DNA from: JBHFEI01 sp041928815
GTDB lineage: Bacteria > Pseudomonadota > Alphaproteobacteria > Rhizobiales > Rhizobiaceae
DNA length: 64,000 bases
Assembly (NCBI RefSeq): GCF_041928815.1
Contig: NZ_JBHFEI010000002.1
Coordinates: 62,001-126,000 of the forward strand
Reading direction: 5' to 3'
The notes beneath the pieces were generated by a model. The model was not told the origin of the DNA and did no database searches. It worked only from the letters and a program-made list of their open reading frames with translations. Within the stretch, counting starts at the first letter, position 1, and each line of letters starts with the position of its first letter. The position numbers and the translations under genes were made by a program. This document shows, piece after piece, positions 7,684-15,755 of the stretch.

Positions 7684-8718
7684 TCAGAGCATGATCACGG
7701 TCAGCTCGGTCGCGCCGACGCCGAAGTCGAGCGTGGCGCCGCCGGTGTGGTGAAGCGTCACCAGGTCTCCGGCATCGAAATGCGCGATGCCGCTGGCGAC
7801 CGCAGAATGGTCCGCCGTGCCGCCCTCATGGCCGTAAAGAATGACGACGTCGCTGGCGCCGTTGAGGCGGACGCCGACGGTAAACGCGCTGCCGGCCGCC
7901 GCCTTGGCGGTCAGGAAGACCAAATAGGGACCCGCGACCGGCACGACGAGGCGGTTGCCGCTCCCTCCGGCAACGGCGCTGCCGAGCTGGAAGCCGCCCG
8001 CATCGAGGCTCAGCAGGGTGAAGCCGGTTTCGCTGCCCGATGCCGGTGTCGCCGGGCCGCCGCCGAGCGTCGCGCGCACGCGCGGGCGCGCGGGCATGCG
8101 CACTTGGCCGGCCGCGGTGATGCCGATCGCCTCGGTCCAGATCGATCCGTCGGCGCTCACCTTGAACGACAGGTCGTCGGAGCCGGCAAGACCGATTTCG
8201 GCGCGGCCGGAAAACCCCGTCTGGAAGAGAAGGCTCGCCGTGTCGCCGCCCGTCGCCTTGTTCACCGTGACGCGGTGGCTGCCTTCCTCGTTGTCGAAGA
8301 GGCTCGCCGGGGCCCGGACCGTCAGGCGGTTGGTCTCGTCGGCCGTCGCATTGATGCCGAGGCGCGACAGGTCGCGCGTCGCGTCGAAGTCGCGCCAGTC
8401 CGCGCCGTCATGGACCTTCAGCCGCTCCTCGGAGAGAAACCAGCCGCGCCAGCCCGCCCGCGGCAGGAGAAAGACCCAGGCGCCGTCCTGGCGGAAGGCG
8501 AGCCTTCCGTCCTTCCCGTTCCAGAGACCGGTCGCACCGGTGGCGACGGAGAAGACGCTGCCCTCGGCCGGATCGGAGGGCGGCGCGTCGAGGCTGGCGA
8601 CGACGGCAAGCTGCGCGACGGCATCGATCCGCTGCAGCGCCTCATTGTGAGTGACGTGCTTCTGGGCCTGGGATGGCAGGATATAGGGCAAGGCGAGATT
8701 GACGGTGGTTTCGCTCAT
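7684..8718 (-). CDS. DUF2793 domain-containing protein (phage/GTA tail-fibre-like)
   Basis: 344 aa. The N-terminal ~95 residues (ALPYILPSQAQKHVTHNEAL ... WNGKDGRLAFRQDG) are the DUF2793 domain found in Alphaproteobacteria. The rest is beta-rich, Gly/Ala-rich and fibre-like, and ends in a C1q/TNF-like module (VRLNGASDVVILYGHEGG ... LVTLHHTGGATLDFG). DUF2793 proteins are associated with prophages and gene transfer agents. No other phage gene is seen nearby, so this is an orphan. Starts at the ATG at 8718 with GAGGAGCC upstream. Function inferred only. Confidence 0.7.
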   Translation of the reverse strand: MSETTVNLALPYILPSQAQKHVTHNEALQRIDAVAQLAVVASLDAPPSDPAEGSVFSVATGATGLWNGKDGRLAFRQDGAWVFLLPRAGWRGWFLSEERLKVHDGADWRDFDATRDLSRLGINATADETNRLTVRAPASLFDNEEGSHRVTVNKATGGDTASLLFQTGFSGRAEIGLAGSDDLSFKVSADGSIWTEAIGITAAGQVRMPARPRVRATLGGGPATPASGSETGFTLLSLDAGGFQLGSAVAGGSGNRLVVPVAGPYLVFLTAKAAAGSAFTVGVRLNGASDVVILYGHEGGTADHSAVASGIAHFDAGDLVTLHHTGGATLDFGVGATELTVIML

Positions 8719-8904
8719 TGGCGGGCTCCTCGGTAGGGACGATCCCGCACAGCCTAGCCGCCGGCGGCAAGGCGGGGAGGCAATTCGCCCAAGGCGCTGA
8801 TTTTCCTCAAGCGCCTCGCCCCGTCATGCCCGGCCGTGTCTTCGTCTTGCCAAGAGGGCGCAAGGCGGCGATGATCGGAAGACCGTTCCCGGAGGGTCTT
8901 CCCC

Positions 8905-9312
8905 ATGCCGAAGCGTCAGGCATCCTGCGCCTGCGGCCAGCTCGGCATCGCGCTCGAGGGGCCGCTGCTCGGCACCGGCCTCTGCCATTGCCTTGCCTGC
9001 CAGAGGCGGACCGGCAGCGTCTTCGCGGCGCTGGCGGCCTTCGCGCCTCCTTACGTGGTCACCGGCGAGGCACGCGACTATGTGCGCACCGGTAAGCGCG
9101 GGTCGCGCGCCCGGTTCCGCTTCTGCCCGGTCTGCGGCACCAACCTGTTCCACACGGAGGAGGGCGGAGAAGAGACGATGGTGCTGGTCGCCGTCGGCGC
9201 CTTCGCCGATCCATCGTTTCCGCCGCCGCAGGACTCCGTCTACGACTGCCGCCGGCATCCCTGGCTGCGCCTGCCGGACGGCATCGCGGTGTTCGAGCGG
9301 GATCCGGATTGA
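8905..9312 (+). CDS. GFA family (S-(hydroxymethyl)glutathione synthase-like) zinc protein
   Basis: 135 aa. The Cys pattern of the glutathione-dependent formaldehyde-activating fold is visible: CACGQLG at the N-terminus, CHCLACQRRTGS in the middle and FCPVCGTNLF later, which together bind zinc. GGAGGG lies eight bases before the ATG. Members are mostly of unknown substrate; the formaldehyde-activating activity applies to few. A second, more divergent GFA protein is encoded inside the urease operon (37055-37411). Confidence 0.85.
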   Translation: MPKRQASCACGQLGIALEGPLLGTGLCHCLACQRRTGSVFAALAAFAPPYVVTGEARDYVRTGKRGSRARFRFCPVCGTNLFHTEEGGEETMVLVAVGAFADPSFPPPQDSVYDCRRHPWLRLPDGIAVFERDPD

Positions 9313-9594
9313 CGCCTCGCGCCGCCCGCGCGCGCCCGTCGCGCCCGTCGCGCCCGGCCGCCCGGCGCCGGGGCCGATGCGCTCCGGTCTGCCCCGCGGC
9401 GCCGATGCGATCCCGCCTCGGCGGGACATGCCCGGACGCGCGTCGCGATCTGCCAGATTCGTTCCCATCTTTAAGTCTCTGTTCTTGATCGTCTTTTGTC
9501 ACGGATCCAGTGCAGTCTGCCGGACAGGCCCTGTCTCTCCGCTCTGACGCAGCGTCCGGACATCACATCCGATGCGGGTTTGACGGGACATGCT

Positions 9595-10371
9595 TCAGCG
9601 CCGGCCGCGCGAGACGAAAGGGGGATTGGCGAATTCGCTGTCGTTTTGCTGGTGGCGCTTGCCGTAGGTCAGCGGTTCGCCCGCAAGCGTCAGCGTTTCG
9701 CCGCCCGCGGCCCTCAGGATCGCGTCGCCCGCCGCCGTGTCCCATTCCATCGTCCGGCCGAAGCGGGGATAGACGTCGGCGATCCCCTCGGCGAGCAGGC
9801 AGAATTTCAGCGAGGAGCCGATCGCCTCGAAATCCGTGATGCCGTGGTCGGCGAGATAGGCGAGCGTCTCGCTGCAATTGTGGGACCGGCTGGCGATCGC
9901 CACCAGCCGGTCGCCGGCATTGCGGCAGCCGATCAGCACGGGGTCCGAGCGGCTGAAATCCGCGGCGACCACCTGTTTGCGCGCCAGGCCCTTCTCGGCC
10001 GAATAGAGGACGCCGAGCGCCGGCGCATAGACGACGCCCGCAACCGGCGCGCCCGCCTCGATCAGCGCGATGTTGACGGTGAACTCGTCGCGGCGGTTGA
10101 TGAATTCCTTCGTGCCGTCGAGCGGATCGACAAGAAAGAAGCGGCCGCCGTCGATGTCGGGCAGGATGCCGGCGGCGGCCTGTTCCTCGGCGACCACCGG
10201 GATCGTGCCGAAATGGTGCGAGAGGCCGGCGAGGATGATCGCCTCGGCCGCCTCGTCGGCGTCGGTGACGGGGGAGCAGTCGGGCTTGTAGCTGACCGAG
10301 GCGCCCGCCCGGTAGATGTCGAGGATCGCCCGTCCGGCGTCGACCGCCATTGCCTCGAGAAGGCCCTGCAT
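9595..10371 (-). CDS. cysQ: 3'(2'),5'-bisphosphate nucleotidase CysQ
   Basis: 258 aa inositol-monophosphatase-superfamily enzyme. The metal-binding motifs are visible: VAEEQ, DPLDGTKEF (the classic DPxDG[ST]) and WDTAAGDAIL near the C-terminus. CysQ hydrolyses 3'-phosphoadenosine 5'-phosphate (PAP) left by sulfate assimilation. I start it at the ATG at 10371 because residues further upstream in the same frame lie antisense to soxB and are not protein-like. Divergent from the sarcosine oxidase operon. Confidence 0.88.
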   Translation of the reverse strand: MQGLLEAMAVDAGRAILDIYRAGASVSYKPDCSPVTDADEAAEAIILAGLSHHFGTIPVVAEEQAAAGILPDIDGGRFFLVDPLDGTKEFINRRDEFTVNIALIEAGAPVAGVVYAPALGVLYSAEKGLARKQVVAADFSRSDPVLIGCRNAGDRLVAIASRSHNCSETLAYLADHGITDFEAIGSSLKFCLLAEGIADVYPRFGRTMEWDTAAGDAILRAAGGETLTLAGEPLTYGKRHQQNDSEFANPPFVSRGRR

Positions 10372-10554
10372 GCTTCGTCTCCGTCGTGTCGCGGGCGTCA
10401 CTCTAGCAGCACGGGTGCCGGGATGGAAAAGGGCTGCCTGCGGTTTTCCGGCGCCTGTGGCATATTGGGCAGCATCGGATTTTCGCATGCGCGCCGTCTT
10501 TGCGCGCGGGGCGCGCTGTGCCAGTGTGCGGCCGCAACACGAACGGAAGACCGC

Positions 10555-11805
10555 ATGCGCTACTCGGCTTTTTCGCTGATCCGCAACGCCTTCGGCGGCA
10601 ACAGGGGCTGGACGCCGGCCTGGCGCACGCCCGAGCCCAAGCCGCATTACGACGTGATCATCGTCGGCGGCGGCGGCCACGGGCTGGCGACCGCGCATTA
10701 CCTCGCCAACGAATTCGGCCTGCGCAACGTCGCCGTGCTGGAGAAGGGCTATCTCGGCTCCGGCAATGTCGGGCGCAACACCACCATCGTCCGCTCCAAC
10801 TACATGCTGCCCGGCAACGAGCCCTTCTACGAATTCTCGCTGAAGCTCTGGGAGGGGCTCGAACAGGCGCTGAACTACAATGTGATGTTCTCGCAGCGCG
10901 GCATCATCAACCTCTATCACAGCGATGGCCAGCGCGACGCCTATATCCGGCGCGGCAATGCCATGTGGATGGAAGGCGTCGCGGCCGAACTCCTCGACCG
11001 GGCGCAGCTGATGAAGATGCTGCCTTTCCTCAATTTCAGCCATGCCCGCTTCCCGATCCTCGGCGGCCTCCTGCAGCGCCGCGCCGGCACCGCCCGCCAC
11101 GACGCGGTCGCCTGGGGCTTTGCCCGCAGTGCGGATCGCGGCGGCGTCGACATCCTCCAGCAGTGCGAGGTGACCGGCATCCGCCGCGAGAACGGCCGCG
11201 TCACCGGCGTCGAGACGACGAAGGGCTTCATCGGCTGCGGCAAGCTCGCACTGGCGGCCGCCGGCAACAGTTCCCATGTCGCGGCGATGGCGGGCCTCGC
11301 CCTGCCGATCGAGAGCCATGTGCTGCAGGCCTTCGTCACCGAGGGGCTGAAGCCCTGCATCGACCACGTCATCACCTATGGCGCCGGCCATTTCTACATC
11401 TCCCAGTCCGACAAGGGCGGGCTGGTCTTCGGCGCGGAGATCGACGGCTATTCGTCCTACGCGCAACGCGGCAACCTCGCCACCGCCGAGCACGTGATGG
11501 AGGAAGGGGTGACGATGATCCCGGGCCTGTCGCGCGTGCGGGTTCTGCGGGCCTGGGGCGGGGTGATGGACATGAGCATGGACGGGTCGCCGATCATCGA
11601 CCGCACGCCGGTCGAGGGCCTCTATCTCAATGCCGGCTGGTGCTATGGCGGCTTCAAGGCGACGCCGGCATCGGGCTACTGCTTCGCCCACCTGATCGCG
11701 AAGGACGAGCCGCATCCGGTGGCGCGCCTGCTCCGGCTCGATCGCTTCGAACGCGGCTATGCCGTCGACGAGGCGGGCGCCGGCCCCCAGCCCAACCTGC
11801 ACTGA
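10555..11805 (+). CDS. soxB: sarcosine oxidase subunit beta
   Basis: 416 aa flavoprotein. The Rossmann motif VIIVGGGGHGLATAHYLA (about 36-53) binds FAD. GTARHDAVAW with His182 should correspond to the covalent FMN site of heterotetrameric sarcosine oxidases (by homology). The subunit oxidises sarcosine to glycine with O2 as electron acceptor. First gene of soxBDAG. The ATG at 10555 with CGGAAGA upstream gives the usual N-terminus (MRYSAFSLIRNAF). Confidence 0.93.
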   Translation: MRYSAFSLIRNAFGGNRGWTPAWRTPEPKPHYDVIIVGGGGHGLATAHYLANEFGLRNVAVLEKGYLGSGNVGRNTTIVRSNYMLPGNEPFYEFSLKLWEGLEQALNYNVMFSQRGIINLYHSDGQRDAYIRRGNAMWMEGVAAELLDRAQLMKMLPFLNFSHARFPILGGLLQRRAGTARHDAVAWGFARSADRGGVDILQQCEVTGIRRENGRVTGVETTKGFIGCGKLALAAAGNSSHVAAMAGLALPIESHVLQAFVTEGLKPCIDHVITYGAGHFYISQSDKGGLVFGAEIDGYSSYAQRGNLATAEHVMEEGVTMIPGLSRVRVLRAWGGVMDMSMDGSPIIDRTPVEGLYLNAGWCYGGFKATPASGYCFAHLIAKDEPHPVARLLRLDRFERGYAVDEAGAGPQPNLH

Positions 11806-11816
11806 CCGGGGTTTCG

Positions 11817-12095
11817 ATGGCAAGCCTGATCCACTGTCCGCATTGCGGCCTCCGCCCCACCCAGGAATTTTCCGTGCGCGGCGATGCCTCGCTCGCCCGT
11901 CCCGATGTCGCGGCGCCGGACGACGCCTGGAACGCCTATGTCTATCTCAGGGCCAATCCGCGCGGCCGCACCCGCGAGCACTGGCAGCATGTCGGCGGCT
12001 GCCGCCGCTTCTTGGTGGTCGAGCGCGACACGGTGACCCACGCGGTCCATGCCGTCAGCGACGGCGCGGCGCGCAGCGATGGAGAGCCGGCATGA
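11817..12095 (+). CDS. soxD: sarcosine oxidase subunit delta
   Basis: 92 aa. The zinc ligands of the delta subunit are visible: CPHCG at residues 7-11 and the His...Cys pair in HWQHVGGC. The small subunit holds the complex together by contacting alpha. It starts 12 bases after soxB and its stop overlaps the soxA start (ATGA), indicating translational coupling. Confidence 0.92.
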   Translation: MASLIHCPHCGLRPTQEFSVRGDASLARPDVAAPDDAWNAYVYLRANPRGRTREHWQHVGGCRRFLVVERDTVTHAVHAVSDGAARSDGEPA

Positions 12096-15043
12096 GCGGG
12101 TATCGCCTCCCTTCCGGCGGCCTCGTCGATCGCAGCCGGCCGCTTTCCTTCTCCTTCGACGGCGTCGAGCTCAAAGGGTTTGCCGGCGACACGCTCGCCT
12201 CGGCGCTGATCGCCGGCGGCCGCATGGTGGTCGGCCGCAGCTTCAAGTATCACCGGCCGCGCGGCATCGTCGCGGCCGGTCCGGCCGAGCCCAACGCGCT
12301 GGTGACGATCGGCACCGGCGCGCGGCAGGCGCCGAACACGCGGGCGACCGTCGCCGAGCTTCATGAGGGACTGGAGGCGCGAAGCCAGAACCGCTGGCCG
12401 TCGCTGGACCACGATCTCGGCGCGATCAACGGCCTCGTCGCGCCGCTTCTGACCGCCGGCTTCTACTACAAGACCTTCATGTGGCCCTCCGCCTTCTGGG
12501 AGAAGGTCTACGAACCGTTGATCCGCCGCGCCGCCGGCCTCGGGCGCACGCCGCTCCTCCCCGACTCGGACGCCTACGAGAAAAGCTGGGCCCATTGCGA
12601 CCTCATCGTCGTCGGCGGCGGGCCGGCGGGGCTGATGGCGGCGCTGACGGCAGGCCGGGCGGGCCTCGACGTCATTCTCGCCGAGCAGGATTTCCGGCTC
12701 GGCGGCGGGCTGCTCTCGGAGGAGGGGACGATCGGCGGCGAGACGGCGTCGGTCTTCTGCGCCCGGGTCGTCGCGGAACTCGCGGCGCTTCCCAACGTCA
12801 CGCTGATGCCGCGCACCACGGTGTTCGGCTGGTACGACGACAATGTCTTCGGCGCGCTGGAGCGGGTGCAGGCGCATCTTGCCGCGCCTCTTCCGGAAAA
12901 ACCGGTCGAGCGGGTCTGGCGCATCGTCGCGCGGCGCGCCCTGCTGGCGACGGGGGCCGAGGAGCGACCGCTCGTCTTCGGCGGCAACGACCGTCCGGGC
13001 GTCATGCTCGCCGGCGCGATGGCGACCTATGCGCGCCGCTTCGGCGTTGCCGCCGGCCGCACGGTCGCGATCTATACGACCGGCAGTGCCGGCTACCGCG
13101 CGGCGCAGAGCCTCGCGGGCGCAGGCATCACCGTCGCCGCGATCATCGATCCGCGCAGCGAGGCGGCCGATCGCGCGCCGGAGGGCACGCGTGTCCTGCG
13201 CGGCGCCTCGATCGTCGCCACCCGCGGCAGAAAGGCGCTCGCCGCCATTACCGTCGAGCGGTCCGGCTACGAGGAAGAGATCGCCTGCGATGGGCTCGGC
13301 ATGGCCGGCGGGTTCAGCCCCGTCGTCCATCTCGCCTGCCAGCGCGGCCGGGCCCCGGTCTGGTCCGACGCCGACCAGGCCTTCATGGCGCCGCCAGGCA
13401 CGCTGCCCGTCGCTGGCGCCGCGAACGGACGGGCGACCCTTTCCGCCTGCCTGCGCGAGGGGGCGGACTGCGGCGCGGCGCTTGCCGGCGAACTCGGCCG
13501 GACGGCGACGGCCGCGGCGCTGCCGATCGTGGCGGGCGAGGAGACGACCACCTTCCATCCCCTCTGGCACGTGCCCGGCGCACGGCAGAAGGCCTTCGTC
13601 GATTTCCAGAACGACGTGCATGTCAGGGATCTGGCGCTTGCCGTGCGCGAAGGCTTCGGCCATGCCGAACTCGCCAAGCGCTACACGACGATCGGCATGG
13701 CGACGGACCAGGGCAAGCTCTCGGGCATCAACGCCACCATGATCCTCGCCGGCATGCGCGGGCTGCGCCCGGCCGAGGTCGGCACGACCACCTTCCGGCC
13801 CTTTTACACGCCGGTCTCCTTCGGCGCGCTCGCCGGACCGTCGCGCGGCATGGAGGCGCAGCCGGTGCGCCGCTCGCCGCTGCATGGCTGGGCGAAGAAG
13901 AACGGCGCCCGCTTCGTCGAGGCGGGCCTGTGGATGCGGTCGTCCTATTTCCCCCGGCCGGGCGAAAAGACCTGGCGCCAGAGCGTCGATCGCGAGGTCA
14001 CGGCCGTGCGCGCCGGTGCCGGCCTCTGCGATGTCTCGACGCTCGGCAAGATCGAGGTGGTCGGCCCGGATGCGGCCCAGTTCCTCGATCGCCTCTATTG
14101 CAATCCGGTGCTGAAGCTTCCCGTCGGCAAGGCGCGCTACGGCCTGATGCTGCGCGAGGACGGCATGGTCTATGACGACGGCACGGTCAGCCGCCTCGGG
14201 CCGGATCATTTCCTCGTCACGACGACGACGGCGCTCGCGGGCGGCGTCCTCTCCCATCTCGACTATTGCGCTCAGGTGCTCTGGCCTTCGCTCGCGGTGA
14301 AATTCGTCTCCGTCACCGATGAGTGGGCGCAGATGTCGCTCGCCGGACCCGCCGCTGCTACGATCCTCGAAAGCCTGGTCGAGGACGATCTTTCCGACGC
14401 CGCCTTCCCCCACCTTGCCGCCCGCGCCGTGACGCTTGCCGGCGGGCTGAAGGCGCGGCTCTACCGCATCTCTTTTTCCGGCGAGCGCGCCTATGAGCTG
14501 GCGGTGCCGGCCAACTGGGGCGAAGCGGTCGCCGACCGGATCATGGAGATCGGCGCGGCGCACGGGATCGTCGCCTATGGCGTCGAGGCGCTGAACGTGC
14601 TGCGCATCGAGAAAGGGTTCTGCACCCATGCCGAGTTCGACGGCCGGGTGACGCCGGATGATGCGGGCCTCGGCCGGATGCTCTCGGCCGCGAAGCCGGA
14701 TTTCATCGGCAAGCGCCTGTCGAGCCGCTACGGGCTGACGGCCGCCGACCGCATGCAGCTCGTCGGGCTGACGCCCGTCGATCGCTCTCAGGAGATCCGC
14801 GCCGGCGCCCATCTCCTGCGCGAGAACGCCCGCCCCTCGACGCTGAACGACCAGGGCTATGTCAGTTCCGCCTGTCATTCGCCGACGCTCGGCCACACGA
14901 TTGCGCTCGCCTTCCTCAAGTCCGGGCGCGAACGCTATGGCGAGCATGTCATCGTCTGGGACAGGCTCGCCGGCCGCGAGACGGCAGCCGAGGTCTGCAA
15001 CCCCGTCTTCGTCGATCCCGAGAACCTGAAGATGAAGGCCTGA
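12092..15043 (+). CDS. soxA: sarcosine oxidase subunit alpha
   Basis: 983 aa. The N-terminal ferredoxin-like region (YRLPSGGLVDRSRPL ... GRSFKYHRPRGI) is followed by a nucleotide-binding module from about residue 170 (LIVVGGGPAGLMAALTAGR) that binds NAD(H). From about residue 590 onward comes a GcvT/aminomethyltransferase-type folate-binding domain, which converts the released methyl group to 5,10-methylene-THF. Full length for the family (about 960-1000 aa). Overlaps soxD by four bases and is followed by soxG after three bases. Confidence 0.93.
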   Translation: MSGYRLPSGGLVDRSRPLSFSFDGVELKGFAGDTLASALIAGGRMVVGRSFKYHRPRGIVAAGPAEPNALVTIGTGARQAPNTRATVAELHEGLEARSQNRWPSLDHDLGAINGLVAPLLTAGFYYKTFMWPSAFWEKVYEPLIRRAAGLGRTPLLPDSDAYEKSWAHCDLIVVGGGPAGLMAALTAGRAGLDVILAEQDFRLGGGLLSEEGTIGGETASVFCARVVAELAALPNVTLMPRTTVFGWYDDNVFGALERVQAHLAAPLPEKPVERVWRIVARRALLATGAEERPLVFGGNDRPGVMLAGAMATYARRFGVAAGRTVAIYTTGSAGYRAAQSLAGAGITVAAIIDPRSEAADRAPEGTRVLRGASIVATRGRKALAAITVERSGYEEEIACDGLGMAGGFSPVVHLACQRGRAPVWSDADQAFMAPPGTLPVAGAANGRATLSACLREGADCGAALAGELGRTATAAALPIVAGEETTTFHPLWHVPGARQKAFVDFQNDVHVRDLALAVREGFGHAELAKRYTTIGMATDQGKLSGINATMILAGMRGLRPAEVGTTTFRPFYTPVSFGALAGPSRGMEAQPVRRSPLHGWAKKNGARFVEAGLWMRSSYFPRPGEKTWRQSVDREVTAVRAGAGLCDVSTLGKIEVVGPDAAQFLDRLYCNPVLKLPVGKARYGLMLREDGMVYDDGTVSRLGPDHFLVTTTTALAGGVLSHLDYCAQVLWPSLAVKFVSVTDEWAQMSLAGPAAATILESLVEDDLSDAAFPHLAARAVTLAGGLKARLYRISFSGERAYELAVPANWGEAVADRIMEIGAAHGIVAYGVEALNVLRIEKGFCTHAEFDGRVTPDDAGLGRMLSAAKPDFIGKRLSSRYGLTAADRMQLVGLTPVDRSQEIRAGAHLLRENARPSTLNDQGYVSSACHSPTLGHTIALAFLKSGRERYGEHVIVWDRLAGRETAAEVCNPVFVDPENLKMKA

Positions 15044-15046
15044 GAC

Positions 15047-15589
15047 ATGTCGCTTCCCTTCGAGCCCGTCCACGCTCTCGACGGCCGCCTCCCGCAGGGT
15101 TCCGCCGGCGAGGACCGGCTGGTCGTGCTGCGGCGGGTCGCGGCCGTAAGCGTGCTCGCCGTGCCCGGCGCCCATATCGTCGCCGAAAAGGCGCTCAGGG
15201 CCGAAGACGGCCTCGGGATCCGCTTCGTCTCGCCCGGCGAATGGCTCGCGGTGCAGCCCGGCGGCGATGCGGAAGGGCTCCGCCTGCGGCTCGCCGTCAG
15301 CCTCGATGCCATCGCCCATGTCATCGACCAGAGCGACGGGCGGGTGCATCTGCGCCTCGAGGGGCCGAATGCACGGACGATCCTGTCCAAGGGCATCGGC
15401 ATCGACTTTCGCGGGCTCGACATGGGCGGTTCCGCCGGCACGCTCTGCGGCCATATTCCCGTCCTTCTGGCACGGACCGGCGCGCACCGTTTCGAGCTCG
15501 CCGTGATGCGCAGCTTCGCCGAATCGCTCCTTCACGATCTTCTGGCGATGGGCCGCGAATTCGGGCTTTCCGCCGATTTCGAGGGTTGA
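15047..15589 (+). CDS. soxG: sarcosine oxidase subunit gamma
   Basis: 180 aa, in the expected position as the last gene of soxBDAG with a three-base gap from soxA. It has the GcvT-like fold of the gamma subunit; the segment HLRLEGPNARTILSKGIGIDF is characteristic. It has no cofactor of its own in characterised enzymes and stabilises the complex. The operon seems to end here: the next gene begins 166 bases later after an inverted repeat. Confidence 0.9.
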   Translation: MSLPFEPVHALDGRLPQGSAGEDRLVVLRRVAAVSVLAVPGAHIVAEKALRAEDGLGIRFVSPGEWLAVQPGGDAEGLRLRLAVSLDAIAHVIDQSDGRVHLRLEGPNARTILSKGIGIDFRGLDMGGSAGTLCGHIPVLLARTGAHRFELAVMRSFAESLLHDLLAMGREFGLSADFEG

Positions 15590-15591
15590 TG

Positions 15592-15622
15592 CCCGATTGC
15601 GCCATGGCATGACGCAATCGGG
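15592..15622 (+). terminator. perfect 10-bp stem-loop after soxG
   Basis: CCCGATTGCG and CGCAATCGGG form perfect arms around an 11-base loop, two bases after the soxG stop. There is no T run. It may be a transcript-stabilising hairpin or a weak terminator. Confidence 0.45.
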
Positions 15623-15755
15623 GCGCAGCCGCGCCAGCCGATGGCGGAAACGGGAAAGCGCTGTTCGCTCCGATGTCTTTTGCCTCCCCGGATTTCTCTC
15701 TACGCTCCGTCCCGTTCCAACATTGAACCTTGGCTGAAGCGCCGGAGAATCGTCC

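Noticed and set aside
9332..9358. Short tandem GCGCCCGTC units after the GFA gene
   Set aside because: Only two to three imperfect copies in a GC-rich spacer. This is simple-sequence drift rather than a meaningful repeat.
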